Positions 39,045-47,687 of a stretch of 64,000 bases of DNA are shown here, piece by piece. The DNA is from Eubacterium sp. (GTDB lineage: Bacteria; Bacillota; Clostridia; Oscillospirales; Acutalibacteraceae), in contig JAGHJI010000057.1 of the NCBI GenBank assembly GCA_017886765.1, positions 1 to 64,000 of the forward strand, in the 5' to 3' direction. Below the pieces are notes generated by a model, which was given only the letters and a program-made list of their open reading frames with translations, searched no databases and was not told the DNA's origin. The stretch's first letter is position 1. Each line of letters begins with the position of its first letter. The position numbers and the translations under genes are program-made.

Positions 39045-40694
39045 GGTTTGAAGCAGAATCTGAAGCAAAGATATATCACCTCTGCCTTTATTTTACTGGC
39101 GGCTACCGTGATTGTAAAAGTAATCAGCGCCGTATATAAAATACCGCTGACTAATTATATCGGAGCCACAGGAAGGGGCTATTTCTCCGTGGCATATAAT
39201 GTCTGTATGCCTATCCACGCTCTGACAATGGGAGCTTTCCCGCTGGCGCTTACAAAGCTTGTGAGCAGCTATGAGGCAAAAGGCGACAGACTGAAGATCA
39301 AAGCCCTGAGAAAAGCCTCCAAAAAACTGTTTTTTATCATTGGAATCACCGGGCTTCTTGTAATGCTCGTCGCGGCAAAGCCTTATGCCAATCTCATTGC
39401 CTCTTCGCCAAAAAGCATATATACGATTCTTGCGCTGGCGCCATCGGTGTTTTTCAGTTGCCTGTGCGCCTGTCACAGAGCCTTTGCCGAGGGCTTTCTG
39501 GATATGAAAGCCACCGCGGTCAGTCAGACGATTGAAGCCTTTTTTAAGATGATATTCGGTCTGCTGTTCGCCAGATTGTCTATGAGCTGGCTGTACGGCT
39601 TTTATATGGAAAACGGAACAGTACTCGGTATTGTTGTTGAAAATGAGGAACAGGCTCTGTCGGCGATCTATCCGGTCACCTCCGCCTGCGCCATGCTGGG
39701 CGTGACGCTCGGAAGCATAGCGAGCTATATTTTCGCCGCGGCATACACGAACATAAAATATAATTTTTTGCCAAAAGAAAAAGTGAAAAGCAGGGGCGCG
39801 TATTCTGAGCTTCTGATCTTCAGCGCCAGTCTGGTGGGGGCTACCGTTGTCCAGAGCCTTGCCAATTTTGCGGATACCTCGTCCATTCAGTATTGTCTTA
39901 CCCTTTGTAACGCCGACGCTCTGGCGGCGCAGTATATGGTATCCGGCGAGGATATTTATACCTATGTTCTGGGTATTTTCTCGGTAGCGCTCGATTTCAG
40001 GAGCCTGATTCCCGCCATTGTTATGGCGCTGGGAGTTACGGCGGTGCCTGCGGTCAATACGGCTTACGAAAGCGGACAGGAAAGATTCTCGCCCCTTCTC
40101 ACAAGTATATTCAAATATACGGTGATACTGTCCGTATGCGGCGGGGTAATCATCGCCCTTTTCTATAACGATCTGCTCAATATATTTTACGGAGAGAGTA
40201 ATGAGGATATTGTCATCAATACCGGCAGGCTTCTTTTCGTATTCGGTATCACCTCACTTCCCGGCGCGGCTGCCTCCACCTCCGTTTACTGTACCCAGGC
40301 GCTGGGATACGCAAAGCAGACAATTCTGCCGTTTGCCGTTTCTGCGGTGGTCAGAGTGGCTCTGAATTTCCTGCTGATTCCGATGGACAGTATTAATATT
40401 CTGGGCAGCGCCCTTTCTCATTTTGTGGGATTTTCCATTATACTCGTGTGGAACATGGTGACCATTTGCAGAAAAACAAGAGCGAAGCTTCATTTAACGG
40501 AGATTTTTGTCAAGCCGATGATATGCGCCGCCCTGGCATATTTTGTAACTTCAGGCATAAGACAATCCGTTAGTGCCTCCATGCCGGATATGCTGGTTTT
40601 CATACTGAGCGTTATGATTTGTCTATTATCTTTTTTCACATTGCTTATTTTAATGAACAGCATATCCTTAAAGGAGATAAAATCAATAAAATAA
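39045..40694 (+). CDS. MOP-family polysaccharide flippase, SpoVB-like
   Basis: KIPLTNYIGATGRGYFSVAYNVCMPIHALTMGAFPLALTKLVS; multiple TM segments. Confidence 0.85.
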   Translation, partial: GLKQNLKQRYITSAFILLAATVIVKVISAVYKIPLTNYIGATGRGYFSVAYNVCMPIHALTMGAFPLALTKLVSSYEAKGDRLKIKALRKASKKLFFIIGITGLLVMLVAAKPYANLIASSPKSIYTILALAPSVFFSCLCACHRAFAEGFLDMKATAVSQTIEAFFKMIFGLLFARLSMSWLYGFYMENGTVLGIVVENEEQALSAIYPVTSACAMLGVTLGSIASYIFAAAYTNIKYNFLPKEKVKSRGAYSELLIFSASLVGATVVQSLANFADTSSIQYCLTLCNADALAAQYMVSGEDIYTYVLGIFSVALDFRSLIPAIVMALGVTAVPAVNTAYESGQERFSPLLTSIFKYTVILSVCGGVIIALFYNDLLNIFYGESNEDIVINTGRLLFVFGITSLPGAAASTSVYCTQALGYAKQTILPFAVSAVVRVALNFLLIPMDSINILGSALSHFVGFSIILVWNMVTICRKTRAKLHLTEIFVKPMICAALAYFVTSGIRQSVSASMPDMLVFILSVMICLLSFFTLLILMNSISLKEIKSIK

Positions 40695-40769
40695 TGTAAA
40701 AATTATGCATAACTACTTGAAATTTCCGCTTGTTTATTGTATTATTCATAATAGACAAGTTAATCGAAA

Positions 40770-41588
40770 GTGGGTGAATATGTGGCTGTTGAATTCAAGC
40801 AGAAAGACAGATATGATATAAATGATTTGATTTCAATTGTCGCATTGCTCAGAACACCCGACGGCTGTGCTTGGGACAGAGCGCAGACCCATTTCTCAAT
40901 AAAGAAAAATTTTATTGAGGAGACCTATGAAGTGATCGAAGCCATAAATAAAGAAAGTCCTGAAGGACTTCAGGAAGAGCTCGGCGACGTTTTGCTTCAG
41001 GTCGCGCTTCATTGCCAGATGGAAAGGGAAGCGGGTCATTTTGATTTTGACGATGTCTGCAATGATATCTGTCAGAAGCTGATTGTCCGCCATCCCCATG
41101 TGTTTGGTGATGTAAAGGCGGAAAATGAAAAAGACGCTCTTTCAAGCTGGGATGCGGCAAAGCAAAAGACCAAGGGGATAAAAAAACAAAGTCAGTCCAT
41201 GTCAAGCGTACCTGTTGAGCTGCCGGCGCTGATGCGCGCGCAGAAGGTGCAGAGCAAGGCTGCAAAGGCGGGTTTTGACTGGGAGGACGGCTCCGGCGCA
41301 TTCACAAAAGTCGGTGAAGAGATTAATGAGTTAATTTATGCCGTTGACCATGGCGATTCATCGGATATTGAGGAAGAATTCGGTGATTTACTTTTTTCAT
41401 GTGTAAATGTTTCAAGATTTATTGACGTTGACAGTGAAGAGGCTTTGACCAAAGCTACTGATAAATTTATCAGGCGTTTCACGATTGTTGAGCAACTTGC
41501 AGAGGAAAAGGGTATCTCAATGAAAGACGCTTCGATGGAAGAACTTGATCTGCTGTGGGAAAAGGCAAAAGAAATATCTGCTGAGTAA
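40770..41588 (+). CDS. mazG: Nucleoside triphosphate pyrophosphohydrolase MazG
   Basis: LRTPDGCAWDRAQTHFSIKKNFIEETYEVIEAI...EELGDVLLQVALH. Confidence 0.95.
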   Translation: MGEYVAVEFKQKDRYDINDLISIVALLRTPDGCAWDRAQTHFSIKKNFIEETYEVIEAINKESPEGLQEELGDVLLQVALHCQMEREAGHFDFDDVCNDICQKLIVRHPHVFGDVKAENEKDALSSWDAAKQKTKGIKKQSQSMSSVPVELPALMRAQKVQSKAAKAGFDWEDGSGAFTKVGEEINELIYAVDHGDSSDIEEEFGDLLFSCVNVSRFIDVDSEEALTKATDKFIRRFTIVEQLAEEKGISMKDASMEELDLLWEKAKEISAE

Positions 41589-41611
41589 TCAGCAAAACGG
41601 AGGAATTTTAA

Positions 41612-41884
41612 ATGAATAAAACAGAACTTGTAGCAGCAGTTGCTGCAAAAGCAGAACTTTCCAAAAAGGATGCTGAGGCTGCAGTATCAGCAGTTTTGGA
41701 TTCTATCAAGGATGCGCTTGCTGACGGTGACAAGGTTTCCCTTGTTGGTTTCGGCACATTCTCTGTAAAGACCCGCGCTGCCCGTACCGGCATCAACCCC
41801 AGCACAAAGGAGTCTATCTCTATTCCTGAGTCAAAGGTTCCTGCATTCAAGGCTGGTTCAGCTCTCAAAGACGCTGTAAAATAA
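41612..41884 (+). CDS. hup: HU-family DNA-binding protein
   Basis: [25 protein letters not shown]...[21 protein letters not shown]. Confidence 0.96.
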   Translation: MNKTELVAAVAAKAELSKKDAEAAVSAVLDSIKDALADGDKVSLVGFGTFSVKTRAARTGINPSTKESISIPESKVPAFKAGSALKDAVK

Positions 41885-41898
41885 GTTTTGAATTCCGA

Positions 41899-41925
41899 GG
41901 GCGCCACGTTTTGTGGCGCCTTTAT
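41899..41925 (+). terminator. terminator-like hairpin after hup
   Basis: GGCGCCAC gtttt GTGGCGCC TTTAT. Confidence 0.65.
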
Positions 41926-41956
41926 ACTTTGTTATTTACGGATTTTGGTGATATAA

Positions 41957-42196
41957 ATGAGATTAGATAAATATTTGAAAGTTTCCAGAATAATCAAACG
42001 CCGTACGGTCGCGAACGAGGCCTGTGACGCCGGCAGGGTAGAGGTAAACGGTAAGGTCGCCAGAGCGTCATATGACGTAAAAGTCGGTGATGAAATCAAA
42101 ATAACCCTCGGCGCCAACGTAAAAGCATATAGAGTCCTCGCCGTTACCGAACACGCTCTGAAAGAGGACGCCGTTAAAATGTATGAAATGTTATAA
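41957..42196 (+). CDS. rqcP: S4-domain RNA-binding protein, RqcP/YabO
   Basis: MRLDKYLKVSRIIKRRTVANEACDAGRVEVNGK; position between mazG/hup and yabP. Confidence 0.92.
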   Translation: MRLDKYLKVSRIIKRRTVANEACDAGRVEVNGKVARASYDVKVGDEIKITLGANVKAYRVLAVTEHALKEDAVKMYEML

Positions 42197-42204
42197 ATTA
42201 GAAT

Positions 42205-42246
42205 AAAAAATTCGGAACTGTAATTTTTCACAGTTCCGAATTTTTA
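42205..42246. terminator. bidirectional terminator between rqcP and XRE gene
   Basis: AAAAATTCGGAACTGT aattttt ACAGTTCCGAATTTTT. Confidence 0.85.
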
Positions 42247-42486
42247 TTTTATTTCCTGTTCAAGATTGTCAAATATCTCACAGCTGAAAAATTCCGAAAG
42301 CGTAATGTCCAAACCATCACACAGCTTTTTTATCAGAGTTATGGATACATTGCGTCTGCTGCGGTCAAACATACTGTATACACTCGACGGAGTGACGCCG
42401 GACCGTACTGCCAGTTCGTTAGGTTTAATTCCTTTTTGCCGGCACAGTTCACTGAATCTTTCCGTCACTGCATCCTTGACTCCCAT
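42244..42486 (-). CDS. XRE-family helix-turn-helix regulator
   Basis: RFSELCRQKGIKPNELAVRSGVTPSSVYSMFDRSRRNVSITLIKKLCDGLDITLSEFF. Confidence 0.92.
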   Translation of the reverse strand: MGVKDAVTERFSELCRQKGIKPNELAVRSGVTPSSVYSMFDRSRRNVSITLIKKLCDGLDITLSEFFSCEIFDNLEQEIK

Positions 42487-42670
42487 AAAATCACCCCGAT
42501 AAAATATTACAAATTATTACGCAGGAACGTATACGCACTTGTGTAATAATTTAAAATATGTTATATTATTTACAGGTGAACTGAAAAATGAGCAAAACCG
42601 GTTAAATTATTTAAACGGATTACGAGATATAAGTGTCACGAAAAAATAATGTAAAAAGGAGAAATATTTT

Positions 42671-44044
42671 ATGAAGAAACTTAACATAGACTTTAAGTCA
42701 AAGAAATTTATCATTCCGGCAAGTATTACAGCCGGCGTATTGGCAATCGCATTGATTGTCGGTATTGTATTAGGAGTTAATGCGGCTACCGCAGATATTC
42801 CGAATTTTAAAATTGGATATAAGACATCTGATATTGATGAAACAGTTGAAAATAAAGATGAATTTACCGTCGGTCAGGCAGCTAATCTTAAAACCGGCGA
42901 TACTTTACAGCTTTATGCTATAAGTGAAGGTGAAAATGATACCGCCAATACAAGTGTTCAGCCGAAAGACGCCGTTATCGAAGAAGATATAAAATGGGAA
43001 GTAACATCTGACGATGTTGCAGAAGATAGTGCAACAACAGAAACTACTACATCTGCTGAAACTACAACAGATCAGACTGATGAAGATTCTGCTGCTGCGG
43101 CAAGCGAAAAAGTAGTGACTGTCAACGATAAGGGCTTAGTTACTGCCGAAAACGCAGGTACTGCTGTAGTAAGAGCCACAATAGGGTCAGGCAGCAAAGC
43201 AAAATCTTCTACGATTACAATTAATGTCGCACTTGAAGGTACTGAGGCAGTAGATCAGTTGGCAGCAAAAATTGAAGAGTTGCCCGGGCTGGATGCATTA
43301 ACCGCAGAAGATAAATCTACTGTTGATGAACTGATCAGAGAATACAATGCGCTGACTGAAGAGGAAAAAAGTTCTCTTTCAAATACAGATAAACTGTTAG
43401 CCGCACAGTCACAGGTTGATCAGTTGTATGAGGCAAGCACTACAACTTCCGCACCAGAAAGCAATACTTCCAGCAACTCCGGCAGTTCCAGTTCATCTGG
43501 TTCCGGCAGTAACAGCGGAAATACAGGAAGTTCGGGAAATACGGGAAGCGCATCCGGTGGTTCGTCTTCGGGCAGCAGTTCGAGTTCCGGCGGAAACAAA
43601 AATTCCGGAAGTTCTTCCAGCAGCAGTTCCAGCGGAAATAAAAAACCGAGCAGCGGTTCTTCAGGCAGTTCTTCTGGGTCATCAAGTTCCGGTTCCTCAA
43701 GCAGCAAACCATCCACAACCAAGCCAAGTACCTTTGCTATGAGCGCAAGCGAGATCAAAAGTTATGCTTTAGACCAAATCGCCAAAATAGACGGAACGAT
43801 TTATACCCCCGAATTTACTAAAAGCAATGCGGGTTGGGATACGCCGTTAGTTATCTATACTGATGATTCAGCTAGTGAAATTAAGGCGGGTTGTAATAGC
43901 TATGCATCTGGCGTATATAACGGAACCACTCATAACGGCTATAACGTATATGTAGAACAGACCACGGATAGCTGGACAGGGGAAAAATGTTTGAAGGTTT
44001 ATTTCCTTTATGGAAAACGTTATACTGGACCTTCTGAATTATAA
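42671..44044 (+). CDS. Anchored surface protein with bacterial Ig-like region, Ser/Gly linker and C-terminal domain
   Basis: N-terminal TM FIIPASITAGVLAIALIVGIVLG; Big_2-like VVTVNDKGLVTAENAGTAVVRATIGSGSKAKSSTITINV; roughly 80-residue Ser/Gly linker. Confidence 0.8.
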   Translation: MKKLNIDFKSKKFIIPASITAGVLAIALIVGIVLGVNAATADIPNFKIGYKTSDIDETVENKDEFTVGQAANLKTGDTLQLYAISEGENDTANTSVQPKDAVIEEDIKWEVTSDDVAEDSATTETTTSAETTTDQTDEDSAAAASEKVVTVNDKGLVTAENAGTAVVRATIGSGSKAKSSTITINVALEGTEAVDQLAAKIEELPGLDALTAEDKSTVDELIREYNALTEEEKSSLSNTDKLLAAQSQVDQLYEASTTTSAPESNTSSNSGSSSSSGSGSNSGNTGSSGNTGSASGGSSSGSSSSSGGNKNSGSSSSSSSSGNKKPSSGSSGSSSGSSSSGSSSSKPSTTKPSTFAMSASEIKSYALDQIAKIDGTIYTPEFTKSNAGWDTPLVIYTDDSASEIKAGCNSYASGVYNGTTHNGYNVYVEQTTDSWTGEKCLKVYFLYGKRYTGPSEL

Positions 44045-44113
44045 ATCTTAAAGATAACACTTCTCCCTTTATGGAAAGGCATAAGTATCGTTAGCATGTT
44101 GGTTATAACACTT

Positions 44114-44154
44114 TATATACGACAGGGTATGTCGTTGTTTTAAACAAAAGCATC
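44114..44154 (+). repeat. tandem structured repeat, copy 1
   Basis: TATATACGACAGGGTATGTCGTTGTTTTAAACAAAAGCATC; stem ACGACA/TGTCGT, loop GGGTA. Confidence 0.7.
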
Positions 44155-44246
44155 TATGATGTGTACCACTTTCAAGCACAGCAGGAGAATTGTTTATTTT
44201 TGCGATTCAAAACGACACGCAGAAGTAAATCTGATTTGAATTATTA

Positions 44247-44287
44247 TATATGCGGTAGGGTATACCGTTGTCTTGAACAGAAGTATC
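44247..44287 (+). repeat. tandem structured repeat, copy 2
   Basis: TATATGCGGTAGGGTATACCGTTGTCTTGAACAGAAGTATC; stem GCGGTA/TACCGT, loop GGGTA. Confidence 0.7.
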
Positions 44288-44371
44288 AAAAGATATATAC
44301 TACATATACCATATTTTTGATGAATATGTACCTATTGATATGTACCACTAACGGAAAAAGTATTGTCACTC

Positions 44372-44404
44372 AAAGAGCAGTCTTTAAAAAGGCTGCTCTT
44401 TTTA
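44372..44404 (+). terminator. intrinsic terminator
   Basis: AAAGAGCAG tctttaaaaagg CTGCTCTTTTT. Confidence 0.8.
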
Positions 44405-44554
44405 ATTTGTTATTTACATTTTGCGAACAAAATATTTTGTTTTGCAATGTTGTCATAAAAAATTAAAATTTTGATATATCAGATAAACAGACTGACAAAG
44501 TAATCGCACACGCTGCATGTTCATATTACGATATGCTGAAAAATATAATAAATT

Positions 44555-44590
44555 AAAAATCACCTGCATAGTATTTAGCAGGTGATTTTT
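44555..44590 (+). promoter_or_regulatory. hairpin with U-tract containing the yabP Shine-Dalgarno
   Basis: AAAATCACCTGC atagtattta GCAGGTGATTTTT ending 1-2 nt before ATG 44592. Confidence 0.65.
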
Positions 44591-44591
44591 T

Positions 44592-44858
44592 ATGGAAAAG
44601 GAAACACAGCATACCTTAACGCTTACTGACAGGTCAAATCTTTCCGTCACCGGAATAAACGACGTGGATGCCTTTAACGAGCAGGAGATCGTGGCGGTAT
44701 GCGACACGGGAGAGCTTGTGATAAAAGGGGAGCTTCTGCATATTGAGGAGCTGAGTATTGAGACGGGAATTATGACGGTCAGCGGCAAGATATCTTCCCT
44801 TTCATACAATGAAAAATTCACCCATACCTCTGTGCTGAAAAGGCTTTTCGGTGGGTGA
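44592..44858 (+). CDS. yabP: Sporulation protein YabP
   Basis: HTLTLTDRSNLSVTGINDVDAFNEQEIVAVCDTGELVIKGELLHIEELSIETG. Confidence 0.93.
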   Translation: MEKETQHTLTLTDRSNLSVTGINDVDAFNEQEIVAVCDTGELVIKGELLHIEELSIETGIMTVSGKISSLSYNEKFTHTSVLKRLFGG

Positions 44859-45264
44859 GGCCTTTTTTTATGCTGTGTTGCTGGGCGCCGCCCTCGGTTT
44901 TTTGTATGATTTTTTTCGCCTGCCCAGGCTTGTTTTTAACGATAAATTCTTTTTTGATTTTCTGTTCTGGATCATCAGCGCCATAGCGGTATACTGCTAT
45001 TATCTTATATTTAACAGCGGCGCCATTAGGATAATCTATTTTCTGCTGATATTTATTGGTTTTTTGCTTTACACTTTTACCCTCGGTTATGTAACAAAGT
45101 CTCTTGAAATCAAACTGTCAAAAAAGATTAAAAAACAGTTAAGAAAAATGAAAAATGTCTCAAAAAGTTTTAAAAAAGTGTTGCAATCCAAGCGTAAGGT
45201 ATATTATAATATATTCACACGTAAAAGAAAAAGCAATGACCCCGTGACAGACGAGCAGCTTTAG
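44851..45264 (+). CDS. yabQ: Spore cortex biosynthesis protein YabQ
   Basis: TM protein FFYAVLLGAALGFLYDFFRLPR, downstream of yabP. Confidence 0.88.
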   Translation: MGEAFFYAVLLGAALGFLYDFFRLPRLVFNDKFFFDFLFWIISAIAVYCYYLIFNSGAIRIIYFLLIFIGFLLYTFTLGYVTKSLEIKLSKKIKKQLRKMKNVSKSFKKVLQSKRKVYYNIFTRKRKSNDPVTDEQL

Positions 45265-45277
45265 GCAGGAAGTACAG

Positions 45278-45622
45278 GTGACAGTGATGTCAGCCAAAGC
45301 GAAAAAGAAGAATAAATTTTCGTTCAAAGCCTTTTTATCTGAAAAAAAGAATATTCCCACCTTTTTAATCACCTTACTGCTGGTGGGCGTGTTTATTTTT
45401 TTCGGTGTCAGCGTTGTCAATCAGAATGCCGATATTAACCGCCTTGAAGTTCAGAAACAGGAGCTTGCCGCAAAGCTTGATGAGCAGAATCAGGCAAACG
45501 AGGAGCTTGAGGCAGTTCTGGAAAATGAAAACAAGGACGATTATATTGAGCAGAAGGCTCGTGAAAAGGGTTATGTAAAATCCGATGAAGTTGTATTTTA
45601 CGATATTTCATCAAGCCAATAA
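45278..45622 (+). CDS. divIC: Septum formation initiator, DivIC/FtsB-like
   Basis: Single TM then coiled coil; KAREKGYVKSDEVVFYDIS; position after yabQ. Confidence 0.88.
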   Translation: MTVMSAKAKKKNKFSFKAFLSEKKNIPTFLITLLLVGVFIFFGVSVVNQNADINRLEVQKQELAAKLDEQNQANEELEAVLENENKDDYIEQKAREKGYVKSDEVVFYDISSSQ

Positions 45623-45646
45623 TCGCGGCGCGCTGCTGCGCTTTTT

Positions 45647-45673
45647 AAGACCGAGTGACTCGGTCTTTTTTTA
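45647..45673 (+). terminator. intrinsic terminator
   Basis: AAGACCGAG tga CTCGGTCTTTTTTT. Confidence 0.85.
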
Positions 45674-45695
45674 ATAAAGCACATTTGAGGTAGTT

Positions 45696-46541
45696 ATGAG
45701 AGAGATTCATTCAAGTGAAATCACCGAAGCGGTCAGGGAGCTGGTGATCAGGGCGAACAAAATTTTGCCTGATGATCTGGTGGAGTGTATAGGCTGCTCG
45801 AAAAAAAATGAAACAAGCGATATTGCCAAGTCGGTTCTTTCCGACCTGGAGGCGAATATTGACGCCGCAAAGGAACTGGATATTCCCGTTTGTCAGGACA
45901 CGGGTATGGCAGTTATCTTTGCGCAGATCGGACAAGATGTTCATATTACCGGCGATTCTTTTGAAAAGGCGGTCAATGACGGCGTCAGCCGGGGATACAC
46001 CGACGGACTGCTCAGAAAGTCAGTGGTTTCCGATCCGTTTAAAAACCGTGTGAACACAAATGACAATACACCTGCCATTATCCATACCTCCATCGTTGAC
46101 GGCGATAAAATAAAAATTACCGCCGCGCCCAAGGGCTTCGGCAGTGAAAACATGAGCAGAATCAAAATGTTTACACCGTCGGCGAAGCGTGAGGACATCG
46201 TGGATTTTATCGTTGACTGTGTTAGGACCGCCGGCTCGAATCCCTGTCCGCCTGTTGTGATCGGTGTGGGAATAGGCGGCGATTTTGAGTACAGCGCTAT
46301 CCTTGCCAAAAAGGCTCTGTGCAGGAGTGTGTCTGAAAGAAATCCGGACGAGTTTTATGCCGGTATGGAAAGGGAACTGCTTGATAAAATCAACGGTCTG
46401 GATATCGGTCCCCAGGGCTTCGGCGGAAAAACGACGGCGCTTTGCGTGAATATTGAAACGTATCCAACGCATATAGCGGGTTTGCCGGTGGCGGTAAATG
46501 TGGGCTGCCATGTTACAAGGCACGCAAGTAAAGTGATTTAA
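45696..46541 (+). CDS. Class I fumarate hydratase (TtdA/FumA-type) alpha subunit
   Basis: DIPVCQDTGMAVIFAQIG, GFGSENMSRIKMF, GVGIGGDFEYSAILAKKAL. Confidence 0.92.
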   Translation: MREIHSSEITEAVRELVIRANKILPDDLVECIGCSKKNETSDIAKSVLSDLEANIDAAKELDIPVCQDTGMAVIFAQIGQDVHITGDSFEKAVNDGVSRGYTDGLLRKSVVSDPFKNRVNTNDNTPAIIHTSIVDGDKIKITAAPKGFGSENMSRIKMFTPSAKREDIVDFIVDCVRTAGSNPCPPVVIGVGIGGDFEYSAILAKKALCRSVSERNPDEFYAGMERELLDKINGLDIGPQGFGGKTTALCVNIETYPTHIAGLPVAVNVGCHVTRHASKVI

Positions 46542-46553
46542 AGGAATATTTAT

Positions 46554-47669
46554 ATGTATTTACAGATGGTTGCGCCCTGCCTTCTCGGTCTGGAGGGTCT
46601 GGTCAGCGAGGAATTAAAATTTATGGACGCGCAGAATGTGTCCGCGGAAAACGGCAGAGTCTTTTTTGAGGGAGATGAAAACATTCTCGCCAGAGCCAAC
46701 ATCAACAGCAGATACGCGGAACGCATACTGATCGTCCTTGACAGATTCAGGGCGGTTACCTTTGAGGAGCTGTTTCAGGGCGTTAAGGCGCTCCCGTGGT
46801 CAGAGTTCATCGGCTCAGCGGATACTTTCCCCGTAAAGGGCTACAGCATCAATTCCGCGCTTCATTCGGTTCCCGATTGTCAGAAAATTATAAAAAAGGC
46901 TGTTGTGGAGTCACTTAAAGAGGATTATCATATCTCCTGGTTTGAGGAAAGCGGACCGCTTCATCAGATTCAGTTTTCCATTATGAAAGACGATGTTACC
47001 GTTATGCTTGACACAACGGGGACGGGGCTTCATAAAAGAGGCTACCGCCCTGAGTCAAATGACGCGCCGATAAGGGAAACGCTGGCGGCAGCATTATGTA
47101 GTCTTTCCAGACTCCGACATTATCACACATTGTACGACCCTTTCTGCGGCAGCGGTACGATTCTGATTGAAGGCGCAATGATGGCGCATAATATTGCCCC
47201 GGGAATAAACCGGAATTTTGAATGTGACCGGTGGGGATTTTTGCCCGTAGGCACATGGAAGCAGGAACGTGAACGCTGTCATGATATCATAAAGACGGAT
47301 ACGAATTTTATCGCCTTCGGCAGTGATGTGGACCCGCACGCACTGGAGCTTACGATGAACAATGCAAAAAGGGCGAAAACGGATAAATATCTGAGATTAG
47401 AACAGAAGGACATCAGAGATTTTCATCCGACAACGCAAAAGGGTACGCTGGTAACCAATCCGCCTTACGGTGAACGCATGATGGATATAAAAGAGGCGGA
47501 AAGACTTTACAGAATTATGGGCGAAAAATTCGTTTCAAAATACGGCTGGTCATACGGTATCATTTCACCTGACGAGGCGTTTGAAAAGGTCTTCGGCAGA
47601 AAGGCGGACAAACGCCGCAAGCTGTATAACGGCATGATCAAATGCCAGTATTATATGTATTTTAAATAA
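46554..47669 (+). CDS. THUMP-domain class I SAM RNA methyltransferase (RlmL/YpsC-like)
   Basis: LYDPFCGSGTILIEGAMMAHNIAPG, VTNPPYGERM. Confidence 0.93.
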   Translation: MYLQMVAPCLLGLEGLVSEELKFMDAQNVSAENGRVFFEGDENILARANINSRYAERILIVLDRFRAVTFEELFQGVKALPWSEFIGSADTFPVKGYSINSALHSVPDCQKIIKKAVVESLKEDYHISWFEESGPLHQIQFSIMKDDVTVMLDTTGTGLHKRGYRPESNDAPIRETLAAALCSLSRLRHYHTLYDPFCGSGTILIEGAMMAHNIAPGINRNFECDRWGFLPVGTWKQERERCHDIIKTDTNFIAFGSDVDPHALELTMNNAKRAKTDKYLRLEQKDIRDFHPTTQKGTLVTNPPYGERMMDIKEAERLYRIMGEKFVSKYGWSYGIISPDEAFEKVFGRKADKRRKLYNGMIKCQYYMYFK

Positions 47670-47687
47670 ATATCAGGAGATAGGATT

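Noticed and set aside
43416-43758. Three overlapping alternative-frame ORFs (108, 112 and 95 aa)
   Set aside because: Artefacts of the low-complexity Ser/Gly-coding repeat (AGTTCC/GGAAGC-type codons) in the surface protein
44161-44466. 101-aa ORF between the surface protein gene and yabP
   Set aside because: Spans the second tandem RNA-like element and the intrinsic terminator; composition and lack of RBS argue against a real protein, though a decayed coding origin is noted in the findings
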